Below are positions 10,674-20,423 of a stretch of DNA of 64,000 nucleotides, piece by piece. The stretch comes from Plenodomus lindquistii. Lineage: Eukaryota; Ascomycota; Dothideomycetes; Pleosporales; Leptosphaeriaceae. Position 1 is the stretch's first letter; each line of letters begins with the position of its first letter. The stretch is taken from contig JANUWI010000001.1 in assembly GCA_025504975.1 (NCBI GenBank), positions 744,001 to 808,000 on the forward strand. The letters run 5' to 3'. Under the pieces are notes generated by a model, which worked only from the letters and a program-made list of their open reading frames with translations, made no database searches and was not told the DNA's origin. The translations under genes were made by a program, and so were the position numbers.

Positions 10674-11156
10674 CTGGGACGGCTCATTGGGGCGCAACTC
10701 GGGTGGGCAGAGGGCGAGGGAGTGAGTGGCACAGTGGGTGCTGGTCGACGCCGAGTCTTGATATGGGCCCAGCCAGGGTTCACTTCACCCAAGCGCCAAG
10801 CCAGCGAGGTCCGCTTTCCAATCCCTGACCTGATGGCGGCTATCCATACTGTGTACATGGTACGACCTATCCTCTGTCTACTCTACTGTCTACATGTATG
10901 ATATGCACGACCAGATTACTAATTCACCACGAGCATATTCCTCCTGCTGACCGTGGAAACGAGTCACCACACTCCTGGCGCTCGGCTACTACACTATCCC
11001 TCCACCCACTTATAACCAATACTAACGAGACAGCCCCCAAAACGCCTGCAATACCCCCACAACCCATGCCTGCAATCCCAGATTTATTATCGCTGCAAAT
11101 CGCATATAATACACCGAGAAACAAAACACCATGTACAAAGTCTTGAAACGGGTCCA

Positions 11157-12759
11157 TTAGTCGGCAGCTTGCAAGTCAACAAAGACGTTGATTGCAGCAA
11201 CAAGAACCTCGGCCAGAATCAAGATGATGACAATCCACTCCAGCAGTTCGCCCTGGTCATCGTTATTAGTGTCTGCATAGGTCCTCTTCCATCCCTTGAC
11301 TTACGTGAGTGGCCGTCAGCTGGTCCTTTAACACGGCCAACAAATCGCCAATAACGTTCAATCTCTCCGTCAGAAGACTGACTCTCTGATCCATCTCCAG
11401 ATAGCTTCTCACGGCCTGGTACACAGGGTCGAGTTGCGGTTCCGCCCACATAAGCTCCGGCGCATCCAGCACCGAGCCCTGCAGGTGAATACTGATGCGT
11501 AGAATGAACAGCTCGCCAATCTGCATGTTGATCTGCTTCTTGTTCAGATTGATCTTTCCAGAGCTCGCAATCTGCGCCGGAATGTCCTTGGTTTCGTCAA
11601 TGGTATTATCCACGAGATCCTCAAACAGCGATGTCTTGACACTCTGGGACAGTCCGTGACTAATCGCCAACTTGATCATATAGTTCTTCTTGTCCCTCAA
11701 ACTAATGAAGTCGTTATATATCCGGGCCTGGTATTCGCGCGTGTAGTAGAAGTTGAAGTCCTCCGTCTCAACTTCGTCCTTACCAAGCTTGTCGACTTCA
11801 AACTTTGCAATTTCCTTCAAGAATCGCTTCTCTTCCTGTAAGTTCATGCCCCAAATCACAACTGTTCCGTATTCAAAGAGGAAGACTTCGGGCGTGTGTA
11901 CCTGGATATCGAAGTCAGGTGTGTCGGTCTGTGGATCAGAATCGGCATGCGTAATCGACGGTCGGCGTAGGCGCTCTTCACCATCTTCGTTGCCAAGATC
12001 CGGCGCGTCACCCTGATGGTGCAGGTCAATCAGATCCTGGCGTCTTCGTTCGCTCTCGTGTTCGACCTCAATGGCGCTGTCAGAAAATCGTCGTGTTCTC
12101 TGGGCTGGAACTCCGTCCAGAACGGCGGTGCTAGCAACGTCCTCCGGTCCCTTAGTCCCGTAATTATAGGGCGAGTAGATGCACTCGTCGAAGCGCTTGG
12201 GCGCAGCGCCTCTAGTCTTCGACCTTCCTTTCAAGAATCGCATCATCTCATCTAGCTTGTACGAGGCAGCGGTGCAGTACGCTGTCACTCGAGGTAGTCG
12301 CTCCCTGTCTGCCTTGCCCAAACGCGCTGCATCTCTTCGCGCAGTAGGGTCCTTGATTCTCGTATATTGTACGTACACATCGCGTCCGCTCTCTTCGTCC
12401 TCGTCGCCATCTTCACCAGCCGGATCGGGAAGAAGTTTCAGCTTCTGCGCGGTCCTTGTCGTCCTCTGGGGCCCTAGTTTTGGCACAGGCGCTGCTGGCA
12501 TTCTGGCAGGCGCGCCTGAGCTATTCCTGCGTCTCAATTTGCTATTGAGTGTAGACAGCATGGGCTGCCCACCCTGGGTTGTTGGCGCATATCCGGAGGA
12601 AGACGCGCCGTGAGATAGGGATCGCGATGGTTGTTTCGGGCTTGTCGAGAGTACAGTCGAGCTGAACGTGACTGTACGTTGAGGCTTGGGCGGTATCGAT
12701 CGTCCTGTGCCTGACAAGGAAGACATCAAAGGGGTCCTCTCCGTAGAGCTTGACGCCAT
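11157..12759 (-). CDS. DUF155 (RMND1/Rmd1-Sif2 family) membrane protein
   Basis: Two exons, 12759-11305 and 11252-11157, with a 52-bp intron (GTAAGT, branch CTAAT, CAG), give 516 residues. The first ~150 residues are Ser/Arg-rich. A conserved YCTAASYKLDEM segment follows, then the DUF155 core with EVFLFEYGTVVIWGMNLQEEKRFL and FFYTRE-like features (FNFYYTREYQARIYNDFI). The second exon encodes a C-terminal hydrophobic helix, EWIVIILILAEVLVAAINVF, usual for this family. Relatives are yeast Rmd1/Rmd8 and human mitochondrial RMND1, which supports mitochondrial translation. Whether this copy is mitochondrial or sits at another membrane cannot be decided. The frame runs upstream from a TTG, but the first ATG is at 12759. 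Confidence 0.85.
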
Positions 12760-13351
12760 GATCAACGTAGAGCCCAATTATCGTCGAAGTTGAATATTTC
12801 AGCGAATTTGATGCTGCCGCTACAATCCTGTGGTCCTACTGCTACAGATGGCAGAATTTGATGGTGCCATGGAGCGGCGCGGTGGATTGCGGCGTTGATA
12901 GGTGCAGTGTTACTGCACATGAAGGAGACTGCGAAATGACGTGAGGCAGGAACAAAGCTCGGGCCCCACTCCACGTGGTGACCCAACTCCGCCAGCACCG
13001 TTTTGGCTCATGAACGGGGCACTCAATGAATGTAATCTGCTTCAACACAATTGATACACTTGCCAGTAGTCGATAACCTCCACGATGTAGAAACATTCCC
13101 CAATATCAGACAATCATATTACTTGTGCGCCAGGATGACAATATCTCATGGAGCTTGACAATCTTGATACAGGTACACTAGTTATACGTAGAAGTCCTAA
13201 AAGATACATCATATCTTATTCCAATTTATCCTGTCACAGACATCAATACATACGGGAACTCTAGTTACGCGCTCGCCTGGTATCACAGCTCTCCATTGCA
13301 CATTACAACCCTCAACAGCACATTGACATCGGAACAAAGTAGAGCTCTACT
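12760..13351. other. Intergenic: promoter of the DUF155 gene and 3' flank of the DUF4336 gene
   Basis: Two minus-strand genes lie head to tail across this 590-bp gap. I see no further gene. The short frames here run antisense or lack motifs. Confidence 0.5.
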
Positions 13352-14227
13352 CTAAATGCTCTTGCCATGCTCCTTGGCCAGATCCAAATGCCACTTGAAA
13401 ACCTTCTGGAAGATGCCCTTGCCTTCGCCCTCAATCACATCTCCGTGGCAAGCAATGATCCTCTCAAAATCCCAGCTGTTGATCTTGGATATTGACTGCG
13501 CAAATCCCTTGCGATCCTTCGCACTTGTTCCGTACCAGATTGTCCGCTGTTGCCAGATAGCACTGCCCTTAGTGCTCTGGAGCGCGCCAAAAATCTTTGT
13601 CAAGATGCCGCTGTTGGGGTCAATGTTTGTCTTGCTATACTGCTCCGTCGCTGGCAGGTTGAACATGAGATCGGCAGTGATGAGCGAGCGCGTGGGCTTG
13701 TGGTGGAACACGATTTCCTGGTTGACGTGTGAGGGTACATACTCCCAGTCAAACTCTGTATCGAATTCTGGGGAGATGGTCTGGATGGGTTTCGACTTGT
13801 TAAAAATAAAAGCGAACGGAACATTTTCATTGTTTTGCTTTCGGCGCTTTTCGGGGAGAGAATCTGGGCCCATGACTTGTGCGTTGGGGTACGCTTGGTG
13901 CCATGGTCCAAGGAAAATGTGGTGCTGTGAGGTTGGTCAATGAACTGCACAAGGAATTTTGGATGTGGAGCATACTTCAGCATCAAGCGCAGCGATGTAT
14001 TTAACTTCTCCGAGCTCAGAGACTTTGCGCTTGACGTCCTCGGTCAAGGCAACCGGTGAGAATACAGCGAGGGCTCCAGACTGAAGGCGCACAATTGTGC
14101 CACGACCACCGATCTTGACGCGGCCGAATCGCGAGAATGGCAGTGAAAGTGTGGTGATAACGTTGGGAACGACGTCGCGTATAACCATAACCTTGGCCGG
14201 GTCAGAGGGGACTAATTTGGAGGACAT
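13352..14227 (-). CDS. DUF4336 domain protein (metallo-beta-lactamase-like fold)
   Basis: Two exons, 14227-13976 and 13924-13352, with a 51-bp intron (GTATGC, CACAG), give 274 residues. The join reads LDAEHHIFLGPWHQAYPNAQVMGP, which restores the His-containing motif usual for this family. Other family features are the N-terminal RFGRVKIGGRGTIVRL and LAVFSPVALT, and the C-terminal DFERIIACHGDVIEG with a conserved HGD. DUF4336 proteins resemble metallo-hydrolases of the beta-lactamase fold but their substrate is unknown. No signal peptide is seen. The N-terminal exon alone would lack the putative metal ligands. Confidence 0.82.
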
Positions 14228-15029
14228 GTTGAGGCGATGTGAGTATGTGAATATGTGAGAGTCTCGAAAGCGTCGTGTGGAAAATAGTGAAGGTTATTTG
14301 TCGCGCGATGCTGTAGTCGCGGAACGTCAAAGGGTGAACGACGTCACAGTCCAAAAATGGCGTTATTCTCGAGTTTGATCGCAAAGCTTAAGATGCAGAG
14401 TGCAGTGATGAGCACAACTCGCGGTGCTATTGCACATATATCTATAATACTCTGAGATCTCGAACGATCTGAACTGTCACCATATCCAGGAGAAAGCTGT
14501 GCTCCGGCAAATCCGAGTCGTTGTGGAGCATCTTGCCGCGCGTGAAGTTGCAGGAAATTGGAGCCGAGGCGATGATGCACTCTACCGTGTAATTAGACCA
14601 CCTGCGCTTTGTAAGCTACGTCACGGCATAACGGTCTAGAATTTGAGTTGTCTTGAACCTATGCTGTCAGGCATTCGCTGCGCAGCGTGCATAAATGAGA
14701 ATTTGGCTATTCATTGCAAAGTTCTGTCAACAACTACGCGTCGCATAATTTCTCGATCTTGAACGTGGTCACACCACTCTTGCGGTTTGTGTCTGCGCTT
14801 TTGCGACAACTTCGTGTCGACCACGATGCGCAAGTCCTCAATCACTGCTGACCCACATTGGGACTTCCGTTCAATCAGTAGATCCATTCGCTGATGTAAT
14901 CCTTGCGGACGAAGTTTCGCGCATTGCAAGGCTTCGAAGCGGATGATTGGAGCTTGTGTCTAAAGCTCCAGATTTGCTGGCTTTTGTGATATTCGTAGAC
15001 AGATGAACAAAGTCATATGTCATGAGCTC
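14228..15029. other. Intergenic, no supported gene
   Basis: This interval lies between the DUF4336 start and the RRP45 stop. The short frames are unrelated to known motifs. I see no RNA gene. Confidence 0.5.
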
Positions 15030-16014
15030 TCACCTCGCATTCTCAGCGCTGAGCTCGGCGAGCAAACCTCCTGCGTCGCGCTTCTTCGCATCCTCCTCGA
15101 GTCTCTTCTGGATCAGGCTGCTGATTTCTGTGGCCTTTTGTAGAGCTATGTTCGTGCAATTGAGGAGTGCTAATGGGTTGATGGTTGCTCCTCCGTACTT
15201 GGCGATCTGGCACAGCTCACCATGCTTGTTCATGGTAAGAATGACTTCGCCTTGTCGAACCTGTTCCTCTGCCAGGGTTGCATCCACTAAGAACACATCA
15301 TTTTCGAAGTAGGAGAATGTCACGCAAAGTGGCTGGTGTAGTATCGACAGAGGTATCGGTTCCCGCTCGCGAACGCTGAGTATGGTCGCCTTCTCTCCCT
15401 CTACAACCACGTCAGGTCTTCGAAAATGTTGAAGAGCAGCCATGACTGCGATACATGAGGCGTCAACCAGTCCACCGTCGTGATCGATAATGTGAACATC
15501 GGCGCGCAGAGCGAAGCATTTCAAGCCTGCGATGATGCATAGCGACTCGGTGTCGAGGGCGTTCGAGCGACGAATGGCTTTCTCCAGTATGCGCGATAGA
15601 ACAACCTCAGCGTCTGTAGGTCTGTGGATCTATTGGGTCAACAACCATATCATAATAAACTGTCCGAACAAGAAGACATACCGGCCAATCTCAAAGGCAG
15701 GAGACGCCATGGGTGAGAACTCGGTAACAATCTGAAATATGCCGTCAAACTTGCGCTCAGGCAATGGTGTCGCCACGTCTACTGATATTCGCACAATGAC
15801 CCTGCAAGAGGTCAGAAGATACATGCAGAATTCTCGACCACTTTGCGCACCTCGTCTTGCCTAACTGTACGTCTGCGACGCCATACTCGTCGCCAAAGGT
15901 AAGCTCTATTGGGCGAAATGCATCGAATGCACGCTTGTCGAGCCGTATCTGCTCCTGTAGAGCCTGCTTAATGAACTCACGCTCATTGAGCGATATCTCA
16001 GCTTCTCGGGGCAT
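15030..16014 (-). CDS. RRP45: Exosome complex subunit RRP45 (RNase PH-like)
   Basis: Three exons, 16014-15851, 15801-15682 and 15621-15030, give 291 residues. The N-terminus MPREAEISLNEREFI followed by RLDKRAFDAFRPIEL is typical of Rrp45/PM-Scl75. The RNase PH fold continues with FGDEYGVADVQLGKTR, VIVRISVDVATP and the exon-3 segment SLCIIAGLKCFALRADVHIIDHDGG. The protein is one of six RNase PH-like ring subunits of the nuclear and cytoplasmic exosome, which threads RNA to Rrp44 and Rrp6. In fungi these ring subunits are structural rather than catalytic. Introns are 49 and 60 bp. The 3' end reads ...ENAR then TGA and overlaps a GGTGAG, so a further small exon cannot be fully excluded. Confidence 0.9.
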
Positions 16015-16247
16015 GCTGCCTCCGGCAAGTGACCAGTGCGTGGACGTGTTATTGGCGGGGGAGTGAGTGGTCGATAAATTGTCGCGGGCGGCGGAATAAA
16101 GTCAACGCGCTAGCGCGTCTGCAGCTTTGGGAGACTCAAACGTGGAGCATCACTACCACGACTCCACACCAACACCACACAGTACGCGCAAGACTTCCGA
16201 AATCCGCAGGAATCTCACATAACGCCTCTAAATAATATACCTGCACC

Positions 16248-17064
16248 ATGACGACCGCTCACAGACCCACATTCGATCCCGCACGCGGAAAAGAAGCCCA
16301 GCGAGGACCTGCCTACCACCAGCGCCTCCTTCCGGCGCACACCACGCTCAAACACCGACAGCCGGGACAGGGCGGGGATGTTGATGGCTACAAGCGCGAC
16401 CTTCGCGCTGAACTTCTAGAGGCTGAGGCGCGTCACTTCGCAAAGAAGAACGGTACCTACGTTGAGCCAGAGGCAGCTGCCGAGCCTGGCAGTGCACCCA
16501 AACGCCAGATTGATCAGGTGCAAGCGGATAGCGAAGGCGGCGACGACGACGAAGCAGACCAGAAGCGGCGGCGCATAGAAATATTGGAGAAGTTCAGGGA
16601 GATAGACGCAGACGACAGTAGCAGCGGAAGCGATAGTAGTGACGATGAGTGCGTTGCATTAGCTCCTTCCAACTACACAACCTTGCTGACCATCACAGTG
16701 ACGAGGATGAAGAAGACGAGACGGCAGCGCTCATGCGCGAGCTCGAGAAGATCAAGAAGGAGCGTGCAGCGGCAAAGGCCAAAGAGGAGGCAGAGCGCGC
16801 AGCAGAGGAAGACGAACAGCGCGAAATCGATGTCGCGCGTGGCAATCCACTGCTCAACGCGAAGGACTTTACTATGAAGCGGAGATGGGATGATGACGTT
16901 GTCTTCAAGAATCAAGCACGTGGTACTGAAGACCGCAACAAGAAGAAAGAATTCATCAACGACATGCTGCGGTCCGACTTCCACAAGAAGTTCATGGCAA
17001 GTCCATTTCTGGTCTGATTGCGAGACGTTACTAACAGGACTTGCAGTCAAAATACATCCGATGA
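16248..17064 (+). CDS. CWC15: Spliceosomal protein CWC15 (Cwf15/AD-002)
   Basis: Three exons, 16248-16648, 16699-16996 and 17047-17064, give 238 residues. Family marks are the N-terminus MTTAHRPTFDPARGK, the Lys/Glu/Asp-rich middle with an acidic run and an ELEKIKKERA helix, GNPLLNAKDFTMKRRWDDDVVFKNQA, and the C-terminus MLRSDFHKKFM|SKYIR. Cwc15 belongs to the Prp19-associated NineTeen complex and is present in activated spliceosomes. The last five codons plus stop lie in an 18-nt terminal exon. It is reached through an intron whose donor is GC (ATG|GCAAGT) and whose acceptor is TTGCAG. The GT nearby cannot keep the frame. The gene is divergent from RRP45, with 233 bp between starts. Confidence 0.92.
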
Positions 17065-17873
17065 GATCATCACATCGATTTTCTTGGTTTCTTCCTATCT
17101 TCATGCATCTCTGGCGTCTCTGGGATTTGGCGCATGGACAATTATTTTGGCTATGACCACGGAATTTGGAGGGCGTGGGATACCCCAGTTTTGGGGGCTT
17201 TTGCGCAAGCCAGTGATGCATAAGGATCTCTCTGATCTCTTATCTTGATCAGCAGAACCCATTACCACATCGGGTCTGGCAGCTATCTTTCGCCTCAGCC
17301 CGTGAGCCCCTCTTGACCTCGACTTTCGCGACCATCGACTGGCTTCAAGTCCACAATACATCCCCGGACGCTCCAAGTGGGTATGTTACCAGCCCAGGAT
17401 GTGCGGACTGCAGCGTATTACCCGTAGATAGAGTCCTCAATACTTGCGCGACAGTCGCGCGATCATAGCGCGTGAAATGCGACAAGCTTAAAAGAGTATC
17501 TCCCATGCCCTATCTTCCTCCGATCCACATGCCACGGCCTAGCGCTCGTCAAGAGGACCAAGCACACCTTGGCTATGTCTTCCATCCTCTTACGTTGCAT
17601 TCACGTTCCAGGATCTGCCGCTGACAATAAGCATCCCAAGCGCTGTGACCTCATATGGCTTGCTCATCCTGAGCATGAGTTCGCATGGCTGAAAGGTAGC
17701 GAACGGCAGACTTGATCTTTGTTACTATATAGTCAGTAGGCTAGACTCCACCATTCAACCCTATTATACCCAAATCCTAGATTACCATTTTTCTCCCACG
17801 TTGCTTCACTAGCGTAGTATTTTGTGGGTTTCATTGATCAATTTGTCTTGAACTTAAGCCATCTACATATACC
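17065..17873. other. Intergenic, no supported gene
   Basis: This is the 3' flank of CWC15 and the promoter region of the next plus-strand gene. TATATAG-like AT-rich patches near 17728-17733 and 17764 could serve the downstream gene. I see nothing else. Confidence 0.45.
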
Positions 17874-18432
17874 ATGGCAGGCTACGGCAACCGCACAGCA
17901 GCAGACTACGTCGCCGACGACTACACAGACCAACATGAAAGCACGCGCCTCGGCCTCACGTCGTCTAATACGCCTTATGCGAATCCCCACGAGAAACACG
18001 GTTCAGGCACAACCGGTGGCGCTGGCTTTGGTACGTCCTACACCATGTCTTGCATTTTATGCTTCGTCGCATGACTACTTTATACTACATGCTGCGCGCA
18101 TCTAAGCTCTCATCTCTCTCAGCCTATCGATCGCAATTAACGGTTCCAAACCAGGCAACAAACGCTCTTCCTTCCCCTCTGCATCCACCGACACCGAGTC
18201 TCTTCCCTTCAAATCCAGCGAAGATACTGGACCTTATACCAACGCCACGCCTATGGGCAGCGGCTCTACAGCAGGTGCAGGGTATGGCAATAAGACTGGC
18301 AGCTTCGACGCCAGCAACGACTCAACGTTAGGCAAGGTGCTGGAGAAGGTCGGGCACATGGTGCATAATGAGGGGTTAGTGGAGAAGGGACGAGTAAAGA
18401 GGGGGGATAAAGGACAAGGTATCGTGGATTAG
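17874..18432 (+). CDS. Small hydrophilic Gly-rich protein
   Basis: Two exons, 17874-18030 and 18155-18432, give 144 residues. The donor is GTACGT. Of several AG sites only the CAG at 18152-18154 keeps the downstream frame, giving GFGNKRSSFPS at the join. The protein is hydrophilic and rich in Gly, Ser, Thr, Asn and Asp. It has a repeated GYGN(R/K)T motif near each end and a C-terminal segment STLGKVLEKVGHMVHNEGL. This segment recalls fungal stress or conidiation-associated proteins and CsbD-like helices, in which short amphipathic segments alternate with Gly-rich linkers. I have no firm family and function is unknown. Confidence 0.68.
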
Positions 18433-19338
18433 GGAGAATTGATGTAGTTTTGAGGTGAATTCTCTATTCTTAGTAGTTGGCCTGGACGACGAGGGTTAAG
18501 CCCGTTGCTCTCCGTAATGTAACCGTGACATTTCTTAAAACCATTTCTCAATTCGTTGATTTCATGAAGCCCAATCTCGAGCTCAACGTACTATCGCCAG
18601 TCTGTATAGTCACATTGCCACATTCTTCTGTCTCCATGAAACTCGACTGCGACCTGCTTGGTCGAGGCAAGCGAGGTGTGAATGCGGAGCCTTTTGCCAA
18701 CATTCTTGTAAAGATATTTCCATTGCATTTATGAGATCCGAGGCTGGAGTCCTGCATGGTGCTCGACGTACAGTGTCAAATGAAAAGAGCGTGGCTAGTG
18801 TGCTCACAATTTGTATCTTCCGTCCGTGTGACGTACTCTGGAACTTTAGCTTGCCCAACATTCAGTCACTCCGCAGATAGAACAGGGGATAGTCTCGGCA
18901 CCAATATTGGAAACGTTTATAGCACATGAGTTCAGATGACGGCGCCAGAATTCTCGTTCGCTGACAATTGCAGACCACGTGTTTTCAAAGTCGAGTCTAG
19001 AGGTGTTACAGGTTACCTACGATAAAATCCAGGCGCAGAACTTTGTAGCAGGAAACAGGACTAGACCAATATGCACCTGACTTCTGTCATGGTTATATAT
19101 GGCAAAAAGTTAGACCTATCTTCCGGTTTGGATCTCAAGATTACTAACCTCATGTATTTTGTATTATAGTCGATCTCCTGTTTCAATTCCAATCACAAAT
19201 CATATGCAGCAGAACCTCAAGCCAAGCGCAACTCTGTTCCACACAAACGAGTGCGTGATGAAGATTGGCTTGTCATTTGTTCCGATCGTAAACTCTCGTT
19301 TGAGCTCATCTGCTTATACTGTTGCACCAGCGCTACAA
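18433..19338. other. Intergenic, no supported gene
   Basis: Convergent 3' flanks of two genes. Several short frames are present on both strands but none has a motif. The segment is AT-richer than its neighbours. Confidence 0.45.
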
Positions 19339-20241
19339 TCACCTCTTTGACATGAGATTCATCTCTAGATCCTCTATTTTCCATGCTGCTCGTCTGACTT
19401 CTCGCCCATCATATCCCTTCTGAAAATTGTCCCTTATGTGTTGTATAGCTGATAGCCCAATTGGCGCAGACGAATTCCCCTTCCACCTCGCCGCAGTACC
19501 AGGACGTTGTACACTCTCTTTCCACACCGATGGTCTCCCTGACTCTGGTGTTGGACTATGTTCGCCATCACCAAGGGTACTTCCTGTCCACCTCACACCA
19601 CGTCCCTCGGCAACCCCTTCTTTTTCACAGTCCGTCCCAGCCGCCTCACCGCATGCATTCCCATCCGCCTCCGCACCCTTTCTCTTATCCTCCACCTCCC
19701 CGGGGTCCATCCAGTATCCCCTCCCTCCTGGCCGTTTCCTCATCTTCTTCTCGAATCGTCCATATTTCCACACCTTCCTTGCGTAATACAGTGCCGCTAC
19801 GCCTACGCCTCCCAACCAGGAAATGGGCACACACGTCCCAAGAAAGAACACAATGTTGACTCTGAGTGCTCCATTTGAATGTACGCCTTGTATAAGCCAT
19901 GGGAGGAACAGGATGCAGGATTTAGTCAGGATGGTGAATGCGAGGATAGACTGGAAGATGAGTAGGGTACAGCAGATGATGCGGACGCGGTACTTGACTA
20001 AGGGAATGATGGGACGTAGTTTGAGGAAGGCTTGCCATTGTTTCCGGAAGAGAGCGTGGGAACGGTTATGCAACGTAAGATTCGGTATCCAAGCCGCGCG
20101 CAAGGGCGCCCAGCCACAGCTCAAAAGGAGATTGAGGAAGCGCCAGCTGGCGAAGAAGGGGAGAACGCAAATAGCCAGGATGAGGCCCTGTAGGCAGAGG
20201 ATGGTGGTGGTGAACATTGGATTTAGTTTCTCGAACGCCAT
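19339..20241 (-). CDS. Multi-pass membrane protein of unknown function
   Basis: Intronless. From the ATG at 20241 it gives 300 residues; an ATG at 20292 in the same frame would add 17. Four hydrophobic stretches are visible: TTTILCLQGLILAICVLPFF, a shorter FLNLLLSCGW-containing one, IICCTLLIFQSILAFTIL, and NIVFFLGTCVPISWLGGVGV. A long charged, Ser/Gly/Glu-rich tail follows, presumably cytosolic, with a basic KKMRKRPGGRGYW just after the last membrane segment. I do not recognise the family. The next gene upstream on the same strand, the DNA polymerase, ends only 183 bp away. Confidence 0.6.
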   Translation of the reverse strand: MAFEKLNPMFTTTILCLQGLILAICVLPFFASWRFLNLLLSCGWAPLRAAWIPNLTLHNRSHALFRKQWQAFLKLRPIIPLVKYRVRIICCTLLIFQSILAFTILTKSCILFLPWLIQGVHSNGALRVNIVFFLGTCVPISWLGGVGVAALYYARKVWKYGRFEKKMRKRPGGRGYWMDPGEVEDKRKGAEADGNACGEAAGTDCEKEGVAEGRGVRWTGSTLGDGEHSPTPESGRPSVWKESVQRPGTAARWKGNSSAPIGLSAIQHIRDNFQKGYDGREVRRAAWKIEDLEMNLMSKR

Positions 20242-20423
20242 GGCTGTAGCTCGGAATGTACTGTAAGGTTGATATTGTGCATATCTAGGCATAGAGAGTA
20301 CCGGCACTTTATGGATTTGGGTGAAGGCTGATGTGTGACATGTACATAATATATTGATGGGTCGATAGCGGGATGGCGGTTTGCCGAAGGCGACACCTCA
20401 TACATGTAGGTCCCTGCCTCGCA

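Noticed and set aside
10924..11157. Minus-strand 77-codon frame with a hydrophobic segment
   Set aside because: It begins where the DUF155 gene's last exon ends and lies in its 3' flank. No independent start signal or family match is visible.
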